This document shows positions 16,986 through 25,868 of a DNA stretch of 64,000 bases, piece by piece; the first letter of the stretch is position 1, and every line of letters starts with the position of its first letter. A program made the position numbers and the translations under genes. Origin of the DNA: an uncultured Lachnospiraceae bacterium. GTDB lineage: Bacteria; Bacillota; Clostridia; Lachnospirales; Lachnospiraceae. Location of the stretch: positions 23,073 through 87,072 of the forward strand of contig CANQTG010000002.1 of assembly GCA_947626715.1 (NCBI GenBank). Direction: 5' to 3'. The notes beneath the pieces were generated by a model. The model made no database searches. It was given only the letters and a program-made list of their open reading frames with translations, and was not told the DNA's origin.

Positions 16986-19436
16986 ATGAGTATTTACGAT
17001 ACGCTGAATGAGCGGCAGAAAGAAGCGGTACTGCAGACGGAGGGGCCGGTGCTGATACTGGCGGGGGCCGGTTCCGGCAAAACGAGGGTCTTAACGCACA
17101 GGATCGCATGGCTGATAGACCGGTGCGGCGTGGATCCGTGGAATATCATGGCGATCACCTTTACGAACAAGGCGGCGGGGGAGATGCGCGCGCGGGTGGA
17201 TCAGATCGTGGGATTCGGATCGGAAAAGATATGGGTCTCGACCTTTCATTCGAGCTGCGTCCGTATCCTGCGCAGGTACATAGACAGGCTGGGATACGAT
17301 ACGAATTTTACGATTTACGATACGGACGACCAAAAGACGGTGATGAAGGACGTCTGCAAGCGGCTGCAGATCGACGTCAAAATGCTGAAGGAGCGGACGA
17401 TATTAAACGCCATATCCTCGGCCAAGAACGAATGTATGACGCCGGAGGAATTTGCGCGCGCGGAGGACGGCGATTTTACCGGAAAGCGCATAGCCGAGGC
17501 TTATGCGGAATATCAGAGGACGCTGCGCAGAAACAATGCGCTGGATTTTGACGATCTGCTCCTAAAGACGGTGGAGCTCTTTAAGACCTGTCCCGAGGTG
17601 CTGGATTCCTATCAGGAGCGGCTGCGCTATATCATGGTAGACGAATATCAGGATACGAATACGGTGCAGTTTGAGCTGATCCGGCTCTTGGCGGCAAAGT
17701 ACAGGAATCTGTGCGTCGTAGGGGACGACGATCAGTCGATCTATAAATTCCGGGGCGCGAATATCAGGAATATTCTGGATTTTGAAAAGGTATATCCCGA
17801 GGCGAAGGTCGTGCGGCTGGAGCAGAATTACCGTTCGACTCAGAATGTGCTGGACGCGGCCAATGAGATCATCCGAAACAATGTCGGCAGAAAGGAAAAG
17901 CGGCTCTGGACGGATAAAGGGGCGGGCAGTCTGATCCATTTTCGCCAGTTCGATACCGCCTATGACGAAGCGGAGTTCATCGCGCAGGATATCGGGCAGA
18001 AGGAGCGCAGGGGAGCGCTGGAATACGGAGACTGCGCGGTGCTGTTTCGGACGAACGCGCAGGCGCGGCTCTTGGAGGAACGCTTTGTCACGGAGGGGAT
18101 CCCCTATGACGTCGTGGGCGGCGTGAACTTTTACGCGAGAAAAGAGATCAGGGATCTGCTTTCCTATCTAAAGACGGTGGATAACGGGAGCGACGACGTC
18201 GCGGTAAGGCGTATCATCAATATTCCCAGACGCGGTATTGGGGCGACGACGATCGCGCGGGTTCAGGAATATGCGAACGAACGCCAGATCAGCTTTTATG
18301 ACGCGCTGCGGGAGGCGGATCAGATCGCCTCGCTTGGCAGGAGCGCAGCGAAGCTGGGATCCTTTGTCATGCTGATCCAAAGCCTGCGCGCGAAGGTGGA
18401 GCACTATGGAATCGCGGGGCTCCTTAGGGATATCATTGAGACGACGGGGTATGTGCGTGAGCTTGAAGATTCCGACGAGGACGACGCAGAGAGCAGGATC
18501 GAGAATATCGACGAGCTGATGAACAAGGTCGTTTCCTACGAGGAGAGCCATGAGGAGGCAAGTCTCAGCGGGTTCCTTCAGGAGGTGGCGCTGGTCGCGG
18601 ATATTGATAACGTATCGCAGGAGGGCGGCCGCGTGCTGCTCATGACGCTGCACAGCGCGAAGGGGCTGGAATTTTCCGACGTATATCTCTCCGGTATGGA
18701 GGATGGGCTCTTCCCCGGCTATCTGACGATCACCTCCGACGATCCGGCCGAGATGGAGGAGGAGAGAAGGCTTGCCTATGTGGGGATCACGCGGGCGAAA
18801 AAGGAGCTGACGCTGACCTGTGCCCGGGCGCGGATGGTGCGCGGCGAGACCCAGTACAATATGGTCAGCCGCTTTCTGCGGGAGATACCGGAATCCCTCT
18901 TAGATCATAAGTTGCCGGACAGAAAAGTGTGGGAATGGGAGAGCGGGGAGACGCTTTCTTTCGGCAGCTCTTACGGCGACGGTGTGTTTGTGACGGGCGG
19001 CCGGAGACGCGAAGGCAGCGCGTCTATGTCGGACAGTTGGGGACACGAAGGCGGCGCAGCGGTAGCGGGCGGCCGTAAGCCCTCTTCCGACGGCTTTTAT
19101 ACGGCCTCCGCTCCAGAGGACGGGATCGGGCAGACGAGGCCGTCCGTCGATACAAGGCCGCGTCCAAAGGCGGTCTGGGCGCCCCGCCGGACGGCGGAAG
19201 AAAACAAGCCCTTCCTGACCAAAGCGTCCGCGGGTCTTTCCGGTCTTTCAAAGGGCGCGCCCGCGGGCGGGCGGCCCGATTACGAGGAGGGCGACCGGGT
19301 AAGGCATATCAAGTACGGCGAAGGGACCGTAACAAAGATCGAAGAAGGCGCGCGGGATTATCAGGTCACGGTGGATTTTGACAGCGCGGGCACGAAGATC
19401 ATGTACGCCGCCTTTGCGAAGCTGCGCAGGGTGTAA
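16986..19436 (+). CDS. pcrA: ATP-dependent DNA helicase PcrA/UvrD
   Basis: An 816-residue superfamily 1A helicase that unwinds DNA 3'-5' in repair and in clearing replication forks. Visible motifs include Walker A GAGSGKT, motif Ia ITFTNKAAGEM, motif II DEYQDTN, motif III GDDDQSIYKFRGA, motif IV EQNYRST, motif V TLHSAKGLEF and motif VI RRLAYVGITRAKKEL. The C-terminal tail after a low-complexity linker ends in the PcrA-type module (GDRVRHIKYGEGTV). The frame runs 22 codons further upstream into the third 82-bp repeat, but CGGGAG before 16986 and the usual N-terminus (TLNERQKEAV) support the shorter form. Confidence 0.95.
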   Translation: MSIYDTLNERQKEAVLQTEGPVLILAGAGSGKTRVLTHRIAWLIDRCGVDPWNIMAITFTNKAAGEMRARVDQIVGFGSEKIWVSTFHSSCVRILRRYIDRLGYDTNFTIYDTDDQKTVMKDVCKRLQIDVKMLKERTILNAISSAKNECMTPEEFARAEDGDFTGKRIAEAYAEYQRTLRRNNALDFDDLLLKTVELFKTCPEVLDSYQERLRYIMVDEYQDTNTVQFELIRLLAAKYRNLCVVGDDDQSIYKFRGANIRNILDFEKVYPEAKVVRLEQNYRSTQNVLDAANEIIRNNVGRKEKRLWTDKGAGSLIHFRQFDTAYDEAEFIAQDIGQKERRGALEYGDCAVLFRTNAQARLLEERFVTEGIPYDVVGGVNFYARKEIRDLLSYLKTVDNGSDDVAVRRIINIPRRGIGATTIARVQEYANERQISFYDALREADQIASLGRSAAKLGSFVMLIQSLRAKVEHYGIAGLLRDIIETTGYVRELEDSDEDDAESRIENIDELMNKVVSYEESHEEASLSGFLQEVALVADIDNVSQEGGRVLLMTLHSAKGLEFSDVYLSGMEDGLFPGYLTITSDDPAEMEEERRLAYVGITRAKKELTLTCARARMVRGETQYNMVSRFLREIPESLLDHKLPDRKVWEWESGETLSFGSSYGDGVFVTGGRRREGSASMSDSWGHEGGAAVAGGRKPSSDGFYTASAPEDGIGQTRPSVDTRPRPKAVWAPRRTAEENKPFLTKASAGLSGLSKGAPAGGRPDYEEGDRVRHIKYGEGTVTKIEEGARDYQVTVDFDSAGTKIMYAAFAKLRRV

Positions 19437-19473
19437 GAGGGAAGCGCCGCGCACCCGCGGGCGGGGATTGGGC

Positions 19474-19502
19474 TTGAGAATCGGGGAAGGAACGTGTATA
19501 AT
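19474..19502 (+). promoter_or_regulatory. Promoter of the REC/hybrid-kinase operon
   Basis: TTGAGA (19474-19479), 17-base spacer, perfect TATAAT (19497-19502), about 60 bases before the first gene. Confidence 0.7.
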
Positions 19503-19565
19503 GCTATAGGGGAAACTGACATATGGTTGATTGGCAAAGACTAAAGAAAAGAGGGGGACACTGTC

Positions 19566-20390
19566 ATGAAATATAAGATTTTGCTGGCTGGGAAAAACAA
19601 TACGATCATCAATGACTTTTTTTCGCTGATAGACGGGAGCGCGGAGCTTATGACGACTTCGGTGCGTTGGGAAGATCTGCTGGCGCATATGCGTTATTTC
19701 CAGCCGGATGCGTTTTGCTACTGTATCTATAACGAGCCCGTGGATATCATCAAGCGGATGATCGTGCTCAAGGATAGACTGGAGGAGAACCGGATCCCGT
19801 TCTTTTTAGTGGGCTCCGATACGGAGTGCATGGAGTTTACCAAGATAGCCGTCGTGACGGCGGATATGACCTTATCCACGCCGATCAAGGCGGCGACGAT
19901 CGAGGAAAATATCATCAAATATCTGGACAGGAGAAGGGAAGAAGAGGAAAGGCGCAGGGAAGAGGAAAGACGCCGGGCCGAGGAGATGGCAAGGGCGGCT
20001 GAGCTGGCAAGGCGCAAGCATGTGCTCGTGGTGGACGACGATTCGATGATGCTCAAAACGATCAAGGAGCAGCTCCACGACAAGTACGATATCGCCACGG
20101 CGATCAGCGGGAAGATCGCGCTGAAGTTTTTGGAGAAAAAGATGACGGATCTGATCCTGTTGGATTATGAGATGCCGGGCGAATCGGGCCCCGATGTGCT
20201 CGAAAAGCTCCGTGAAAACGACAAGACGAAGGAGATCCCCGTTATCTTCTTAACCGGCGTGACGGAGCGGGATAAGATCGCGCAGGTGCTTGTCATGAAG
20301 CCGCAGGGCTATCTCTTAAAGCCGATCGACCATGATAAGCTGACGGAAGCCATCGATAAAGTACTGGGAGGAAAAGAGGATGGGGAATGA
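19566..20390 (+). CDS. Response regulator with N-terminal REC-like half and C-terminal receiver
   Basis: A 274-residue protein. The C-terminal half is a clear receiver domain (VLVVDDDSMM, phospho-acceptor in LILLDYEMPG, Thr in FLTGV, Lys in LLKPID). The N-terminal about 115 residues look like a degenerate receiver that lacks the acidic pocket. A highly charged Glu/Arg helix (about residues 122-150) joins the two. There is no DNA-binding domain, so output is through protein contact, most simply with the hybrid kinase whose ATG overlaps its stop by 11 bases. Confidence 0.85.
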   Translation: MKYKILLAGKNNTIINDFFSLIDGSAELMTTSVRWEDLLAHMRYFQPDAFCYCIYNEPVDIIKRMIVLKDRLEENRIPFFLVGSDTECMEFTKIAVVTADMTLSTPIKAATIEENIIKYLDRRREEEERRREEERRRAEEMARAAELARRKHVLVVDDDSMMLKTIKEQLHDKYDIATAISGKIALKFLEKKMTDLILLDYEMPGESGPDVLEKLRENDKTKEIPVIFLTGVTERDKIAQVLVMKPQGYLLKPIDHDKLTEAIDKVLGGKEDGE

Positions 20391-23070
20391 GAAGGAATTG
20401 AGCCTCGTGGATCTGGTCGATATCGAGGTGCTGCAGTGCATTCAGGACGCTTTTTCCGATATGGTGGGCATGGCGGCGCTGACGACGGACCACAGGGGCA
20501 TCCCGGTGACAAAGGGCTCTAATTTTACGGACTTTTGCACCAAATATACCAGAGCCTCCGAGGTCGGGCGCAAGCGGTGCGAGGCCTGCGATAAATACAG
20601 CGTGAAAAGGACGGAGGAGGAGGCCGCCGCCATTATCTACCACTGCCATGCGGGGCTGATCGACTTTGCGGCCCCGATCACATTGGAGGGGGAACGGATC
20701 GGGGCCATTATCGGCGGACAGGTCCTAACGCAGGAGCCGGATTTAGAGCAGGCGAGGCGGTTGGCGATAGCGATCGGCGTAGATCCGGATGAATATGTCG
20801 AGGCGCTCAAAAAGATCAGTATCATCAGCCAGAAGGATCTGGATAAGGCCGCGGTGTTCTTGTCCCGGATATCGAAAGTCTTTTCCGATATTGCGTACAG
20901 CAGCAGCAAGCGGCTCGAGGCAAACCGCGAGATCGAAAGGGCCGCCAAGATGAAATCGGACTTTCTGGCGAATATGAGCCATGAGATCAGGACGCCGATG
21001 AACGCGGTGATCGGCATGGCGGAGATGGCGCTGCGCGAGGAGCTGCCCCCGAACGCGCGGGATTATATCAACCAGATCAAATCCTCGGGCGCGGAGCTGC
21101 TGCGCATTATCAACGATATTCTGGATTTTTCCAAGATCGAATCCGGCAAAATGGATATCAGCCCGGTGGAATACGAGACGATGTCGGTCGTAAGCGACGT
21201 GGCTAATGTGATCAGTACGCGCATGAAGGAGAAAAACGTGGAGCTGATCATGGACGTCGCGCCGGATATCCCCGAGCAGCTATACGGGGACAATGTCAGG
21301 ATCAAGCAGGTGCTGATCAATATTGCCAATAACGCGGTGAAATTCACGAACGAAGGCAGGGTCGCGATGCGGATAAGCCCGGAGCGCCGGGGAAAGGACG
21401 AGGTCAATCTGCATTTTACCGTGGAGGATACGGGTATCGGGATCAAAAAGCACGATATGGAAAAGCTGTTCCAGTCCTTCCAGCAGCTCGACAGCAAGCG
21501 CAACCGCAATATCGAGGGAACGGGGCTGGGGCTCGCCATTTCCAAACGCCTTTTAAATCTGATGGGCGGGGATATCGAAGTGGAGAGCGAATACGGGAAG
21601 GGCAGCACCTTCCGCTTTACCGTCCCGCAGCATATCGTCAACGATACGCCCGCGATCATCCTTTCCGATCCCGAGGGAAAGGCCGCCGCCGGAATGCTGG
21701 CCAATGCGGATGCGGACGCGCAGATGATAGCGGACTGCCGTATGCTCGGAATCGGGTATGAGAACATCGATTCCGAGGATGCGCTGTTGGAATACGCGCT
21801 GCGCAATGAAGGGAAGGAGCTCTTTTTCTTTATCAGCAGGGAATATTTTTCTACGGCGTGGGAGGATTTCGCCCGCAGCCACTCGGAGATCACCGTCGTC
21901 CTGATCATCGACTTTGCGCAGACGATCCAGTACAATATCCCCAATCTCCTTGTCGTGAAAAAGCCGGTATACACGCTGACGCTGGCCTCGATATTGGGCC
22001 ACAAGGAAATGCGCTATAAGGTGCAGGATTCCACGGGCAGCGATATGGACTTTATCGCGCCCGATGCCAAGATCCTGATCGTAGACGACAACGCGGTCAA
22101 CCTAAAGGTCGTAGAGGGGCTGTTGGAGCCGCTGAAAATGCGGGTGGATACGGCGCTGAGCGGACGGGAGGCGATCAACAGGATCGATATCGAGCGGTAT
22201 GATATCATCTATATGGATCATATGATGCCGGAATTAGACGGCGTGGAGACGACGCACATTATCCGGCGTTTTTATGAGAGCTATAACGATGTGCCCATCG
22301 TCGCGCTGTCCGCCAATGCGATGGACGGGACAAAGGAGATGTTCCTGCGGGAGGGCATGAACGATTTCGTGCCGAAGCCGATCGAGCTGCGCGCCCTGAT
22401 CGCGAGCGTGCGCAAATGGCTGCCCGATGAAAAGATACAGCATAATTATGAAATACAGGATATGGAGGAGCAGAAGGCGGAACACATCACGGTGGGCGAT
22501 CTGGATACGGACGCCGCGATCGGTATGCTCGGCAGTGAAAAGATGTTCTGGACCGTCCTAGAGACCTATTATAAGTCGATCGCGAAGAAGGCGAATCTGA
22601 TCGAGGAGCTGGAAGCAAAGGAGGATTGGCCGGCCTATACGATCGAGGTCCATGCGCTGAAGAGCTCGTCGAAGCAGATCGGCGCGATGGAGCTGTCCAA
22701 TATGGCGGCGGATATGGAAAAGGCGGGGAACGAGGCCAACGGCGTCCTGATCCACAGCAAGACGGGCAGGATGCTGGAACGCTACCGCAGCTATCTCAAG
22801 TCGCTTCAGGGATTTTTGGTAAAGGAAGAGGACGGAGCGGAAAAAGAAGAGATCACAAACGAGCGTCTGCAGGAATTTTTCGTCCAAATGCTGGACGCGG
22901 CCGAAAATCTGGATATGGACGGAATGGAGCATGTGATCGGAGAGATGGAAGGCTACCGGTACGACGACTGGCAGGCGGCGTTCTTTGAACGGCTCAAGGA
23001 AGCGGTGCAGGACGTCGATACGGACGCCTGCGAGACGATCGTCGGGGAATGGGGAAGCAAGCTGGAATGA
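20380..23070 (+). CDS. PocR-domain hybrid histidine kinase with receiver and HPt domains
   Basis: An 896-residue soluble hybrid kinase. Residues about 12-175 form a PocR-type sensing domain with its cysteine pattern (FCTKY, RCEACDKY, YHCHAG). HisKA follows with His201 (NMSHEIRTPMNAVIG), then HATPase_c (about 285-410; GTGLGLAISKRLL). A degenerate receiver-like stretch comes next, then a receiver (about 565-690; LIVDDNAVNLK, YMDHMMPELDG) and a C-terminal HPt domain (VHALKSSSKQIG). It should run an internal phosphorelay and pass phosphate to the REC protein encoded upstream. PocR domains bind small hydrocarbon-like ligands or a redox cofactor in other systems; the ligand here is unknown. Confidence 0.92.
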   Translation: MGNEKELSLVDLVDIEVLQCIQDAFSDMVGMAALTTDHRGIPVTKGSNFTDFCTKYTRASEVGRKRCEACDKYSVKRTEEEAAAIIYHCHAGLIDFAAPITLEGERIGAIIGGQVLTQEPDLEQARRLAIAIGVDPDEYVEALKKISIISQKDLDKAAVFLSRISKVFSDIAYSSSKRLEANREIERAAKMKSDFLANMSHEIRTPMNAVIGMAEMALREELPPNARDYINQIKSSGAELLRIINDILDFSKIESGKMDISPVEYETMSVVSDVANVISTRMKEKNVELIMDVAPDIPEQLYGDNVRIKQVLINIANNAVKFTNEGRVAMRISPERRGKDEVNLHFTVEDTGIGIKKHDMEKLFQSFQQLDSKRNRNIEGTGLGLAISKRLLNLMGGDIEVESEYGKGSTFRFTVPQHIVNDTPAIILSDPEGKAAAGMLANADADAQMIADCRMLGIGYENIDSEDALLEYALRNEGKELFFFISREYFSTAWEDFARSHSEITVVLIIDFAQTIQYNIPNLLVVKKPVYTLTLASILGHKEMRYKVQDSTGSDMDFIAPDAKILIVDDNAVNLKVVEGLLEPLKMRVDTALSGREAINRIDIERYDIIYMDHMMPELDGVETTHIIRRFYESYNDVPIVALSANAMDGTKEMFLREGMNDFVPKPIELRALIASVRKWLPDEKIQHNYEIQDMEEQKAEHITVGDLDTDAAIGMLGSEKMFWTVLETYYKSIAKKANLIEELEAKEDWPAYTIEVHALKSSSKQIGAMELSNMAADMEKAGNEANGVLIHSKTGRMLERYRSYLKSLQGFLVKEEDGAEKEEITNERLQEFFVQMLDAAENLDMDGMEHVIGEMEGYRYDDWQAAFFERLKEAVQDVDTDACETIVGEWGSKLE

Positions 23071-23108
23071 GCGCAGGGCTCTCCTGCGCAGGAGCATAGG
23101 AGGCGGTT

Positions 23109-23543
23109 ATGAAGGAGTATGAGAGCATACATCTTGTGCGGCCCGACGATCTGAACCATCACGGGACGCTCTTTGCCGCGCGCGGGGCGGCGTGGTTCGT
23201 GGAGGCGGCCTTTATCGCCGCGGGCTGTACCTGCGGTGGCACGGACGGCGTCGTGTGCCGCGCTCTGGAGGAGATGTCCTTTAAGCGGCCGGTGAAACCG
23301 GGGACGCTCCTGCGCTTTCTGGCGCGGGCCGTTTATGCGGGGAGCAGCAGCCTGACCGTGGCGGTAACGGCGCAGGACGCTCTGGACGGGGCCGTATGTC
23401 TGGAAGGGCTGGTCACGTTCGTAACGATCGGGGAAGACGGCGCAAAGCGGGCGCACCATATCGTTTTGGACGAGCCGGAGGACGAGCGGGAGGCTGGGCA
23501 GAGAGAGGCCGCAAAGCGGCTGCGGAGCAGACAGGGACGATAA
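23109..23543 (+). CDS. Hotdog-fold acyl-CoA thioesterase
   Basis: A 144-residue single hotdog domain similar to acyl-CoA hydrolases of the YciA/BFIT group. The N-terminal motif DDLNHHGTLFAARGAAWFVEAA carries the helix and glycine turn expected at the CoA site, and the strand pattern EEMSFKRPVKPGTLLRF fits the fold. The usual catalytic Asp after the first motif appears replaced by Glu (WFVEAA). It likely cleaves short or medium acyl-CoA in the cytoplasm. AGGAGG precedes the ATG. The Arg-rich C-terminus is not conserved in the family. Confidence 0.82.
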   Translation: MKEYESIHLVRPDDLNHHGTLFAARGAAWFVEAAFIAAGCTCGGTDGVVCRALEEMSFKRPVKPGTLLRFLARAVYAGSSSLTVAVTAQDALDGAVCLEGLVTFVTIGEDGAKRAHHIVLDEPEDEREAGQREAAKRLRSRQGR

Positions 23544-23566
23544 GGCGGATAAAAGGAGGGAAGCGT

Positions 23567-23914
23567 ATGCTTTTTTTGTGGTATCCAAAATGCAGCACAT
23601 GCCAGAAGGCGAAAAAATGGCTGGACGGGCATGGAATTTCTTATGAGCTGCGCGATATCAAGGAGGAACATCCCAGCGCGGCAGAGCTGGAAGCGTGGCA
23701 GAGGCTGGGCGGGCTGGAGATGAAAAAGCTGTTTAATACCAGCGGTATGCTGTACCGCTCCATGAACCTGAAGGAAAAACTGACGCAGATGTCAGATAAG
23801 GAAAAGATAGAGCTCCTCGCGACGGACGGAATGCTGGTAAAGCGCCCGCTCCTGATTGCGGAGGACGCCGTGCTGACGGGCTTTCGGGAAGCGGAATGGG
23901 AGAAGCTTTTATAA
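23567..23914 (+). CDS. ArsC/Spx-family thioredoxin-fold protein
   Basis: A 115-residue thioredoxin-fold protein of the ArsC family with CSTCQKAKKWL at the N-terminus and the family pattern LKEKLTQMSDKEKIELLATDGMLVKRPLL. These YffB/Spx-like proteins are commonly labelled arsenate reductases, yet most act as redox proteins or transcription partners; no arsenic genes are nearby. The ATG at 23567 follows AAAAGGAGGG closely, so the longer upstream frame is not used. It sits 23 bases after the thioesterase gene and probably shares its transcript. Confidence 0.88.
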   Translation: MLFLWYPKCSTCQKAKKWLDGHGISYELRDIKEEHPSAAELEAWQRLGGLEMKKLFNTSGMLYRSMNLKEKLTQMSDKEKIELLATDGMLVKRPLLIAEDAVLTGFREAEWEKLL

Positions 23915-23962
23915 GCGGAAAAGCATGAGTTGAGATCAGCATAGTAACGGGTGGGGGACGTT

Positions 23963-25408
23963 ATGAAAGCAAGGATAAGGAAAGCGTTTGCGCTGCTTAC
24001 GTTTGCGGCGCTTCTGCTTACGGGCTGCGGCGGCGCGGAAAGCGCGGGCTATGATCTGCCTGCGCAGGAAACCGTACAGAGCATAGAGAGCATTGCGCAG
24101 AGCGGGCGGAGAGCCGAGCAGAGCACGGAGAACGCCGTACAAAGCGCAGAGAATACTGCGCAGAGCTCTCAAAGAACCGAGCAAAGTATAGAGAGCATTG
24201 CGCAGAGCGGGCAGGGCACGGAGGACACCGTACAAAGCGTGGAGAACGCCGAGCAGGGCGCGGAGAGCATTGCACAGAGCGGGCAAAACCGCGATACGGG
24301 CGAAGAAGCGTATCTTGTGTCGGAGCATGAGACGATACGGGCGGCGGCAAAGGGCGCGTCCGGAGGGGACGGGATACAGAGCGGCGCAGAGACGGAGGCC
24401 GAGCTGCACTTTATCGACGTAGGACAGGGAGACGCGACGCTGGTCAAATGCGGCGGCCATGCGATGCTGATCGACTGCGGCGAAAACGACAAGGGTACGC
24501 TCGTGCAGCGGTATCTGCAAAAGCAGGGCGTAACGAAGCTGGATTATCTGGTGCTGACCCACCCGGATTCCGACCATATCGGCGGCGCGGACGTTGTCGT
24601 TACCAAATTTGAGATCGGGCAGGTATTTATGGCCGATTATACGAAGGAAAACAAGACGTACCGAGATTTGATCGGAGCGCTTTCCGATAAGCGGCTGGGC
24701 TGGCAGACGCCTAAGCCCGGCAGCGTCTTTTCTCTTGGCGGCGCGGAATTTACCGTTTTGGGGCCGGTGGGACGCTATGAGGATCCGAACAATTCTTCCC
24801 TTGTGCTGCGCCTTGACGTCGGGGACGTGAGCTTTTTGTTTACCGGGGACGCGCAGGAGCCCGCCGAAACGGATATGCTGAGGGCGGGCGCGGACGTGGC
24901 GGCGGATGTCTATCAGGTCGGACATCACGGAAGCGATACCTCCTCAAGCGAGGCGTTTTTAAAGGCGGTCGCGCCGGACTATGCGGTCATAAGCTGCGCG
25001 GAGGGCAACTCTTACGGCCATCCCCACGCGGCGGTGCTCAATACGCTGCGCGCAATGGGAGTATCCGTCTTTCGTACCGACGAACAGGGCAGTATCGTGG
25101 CCCGTACCGACGGCAAGAGCGTGAAATGGAACAGCGCGCCGTCCGAGAGCTGGCAGGCGGGAGAACGGACGGGCTCAGCCGCGGCGCAGACGGTTACGGG
25201 GATCAAGCAAAGCGGGACCCAAGCGCAGGCGGCCGGGGATACCGGCACGGCGCAGGCCGGCTCTTATATCGGAAATAAAAATAACGGGAAGCTCCACCGA
25301 GCCACCTGCAAGCATTTGCCTAAGGAAGAGAACCGGGCGGTATTTGCGAGCAGGGAAGAGGCTGTGGAGGCGGGATACGACGACCCCTGCAAGCTATGTA
25401 AGCCGTAA
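23963..25408 (+). CDS. Exported metallo-beta-lactamase-fold lipoprotein with heptad repeats
   Basis: A 481-residue lipoprotein (lipobox LTGC). Residues about 39-111 are ten seven-residue repeats of the type QSxENxA. A metallo-beta-lactamase domain of the ComEC/Rec2 type follows (LHFIDVGQGDATL, metal motif THPDSDHIGG, FTGDAQEPAE, VGHHGSDTSS). After a variable linker, the last 45 residues match the Ada-like zinc-binding module (HRATCKHLPKEENRAVF, DPCKLCKP). The domain pair resembles secreted competence-like hydrolases acting on nucleic acids or phosphodiesters; the substrate is not shown. GGTGGGGGAC sets the start at 23963; a GTG at 23951 is the alternative. Confidence 0.88.
   Translation: MKARIRKAFALLTFAALLLTGCGGAESAGYDLPAQETVQSIESIAQSGRRAEQSTENAVQSAENTAQSSQRTEQSIESIAQSGQGTEDTVQSVENAEQGAESIAQSGQNRDTGEEAYLVSEHETIRAAAKGASGGDGIQSGAETEAELHFIDVGQGDATLVKCGGHAMLIDCGENDKGTLVQRYLQKQGVTKLDYLVLTHPDSDHIGGADVVVTKFEIGQVFMADYTKENKTYRDLIGALSDKRLGWQTPKPGSVFSLGGAEFTVLGPVGRYEDPNNSSLVLRLDVGDVSFLFTGDAQEPAETDMLRAGADVAADVYQVGHHGSDTSSSEAFLKAVAPDYAVISCAEGNSYGHPHAAVLNTLRAMGVSVFRTDEQGSIVARTDGKSVKWNSAPSESWQAGERTGSAAAQTVTGIKQSGTQAQAAGDTGTAQAGSYIGNKNNGKLHRATCKHLPKEENRAVFASREEAVEAGYDDPCKLCKP
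24077..24295 (+). repeat. 21-bp in-frame tandem repeat (ten heptads)
   Basis: Ten units coding QSIESIA, QSGRRAE, QSTENAV, QSAENTA, QSSQRTE, QSIESIA, QSGQGTE, then after a three-codon break QSVENAE, QGAESIA, QSGQNRD. All keep the frame, so copy-number change would alter only linker length. Confidence 0.88.
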
Positions 25409-25445
25409 AGGGAACGTTTGAAACATAGGAAAGGAAGGAAAGCGC

Positions 25446-25868
25446 ATGAAGATTTATGTCTGGGGGACTGGAAGACTGGTCGGAAAGGTGGTTGGAAAGC
25501 ATATCCCGTTGGAGGATGTGGAGGCTTTTGTAGATAATGATAGTTCCAAAAGCGAGTATATGGGGAAAAAAGTAATTTCTCCGGTAGAATTATCCGGGCT
25601 CGGATATGATGTCGTTCTTGTGGCAAATTTATACAGAAAAGAAATTTACGAACAGTGCCTGTCGCTGGGTATCGATGTTTCGAGGGTGATCTTTTTATAC
25701 AATAACTGTGAGCTGAAAGATATCAATGTCAATTATGATTTGGCACAAAAGGTTCTCGGAGAGGAATATACCGCTCTTGTCCGTAATCGCTATCATGTAG
25801 TAAGGGGTGTGGAGGCTTATGGAAAACCGGCTCCCGTACTGCAAATATGCGGGGGGGGTATAGCCTGA
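25446..25868 (+). CDS. N-terminal half of a frameshifted Rossmann/methyltransferase protein
   Basis: A 140-residue frame starting with a nucleotide-binding type motif (MKIYVWGTGRLVGKVVGKH), then FVDNDSSKSEYMGKKVISP and YDVVLVANLYRKEI. This resembles the N-terminal Rossmann-like module found before sugar- or macrocin-type methyltransferases. The frame ends soon after a run of eight G at 25851-25858. The next frame, overlapping by 22 bases, carries the methyltransferase. One extra G would join them into one protein of about 329 residues. AT-rich composition suggests transfer. AGGAAGG precedes the ATG. Confidence 0.8.
   Translation: MKIYVWGTGRLVGKVVGKHIPLEDVEAFVDNDSSKSEYMGKKVISPVELSGLGYDVVLVANLYRKEIYEQCLSLGIDVSRVIFLYNNCELKDINVNYDLAQKVLGEEYTALVRNRYHVVRGVEAYGKPAPVLQICGGGIA

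Noticed and set aside
23567..23914. True arsenate reductase
   Set aside because: Only the family fold and CxxC-type motif are seen; no arsR, acr3 or arsA is nearby, so the broader ArsC/Spx label is safer.
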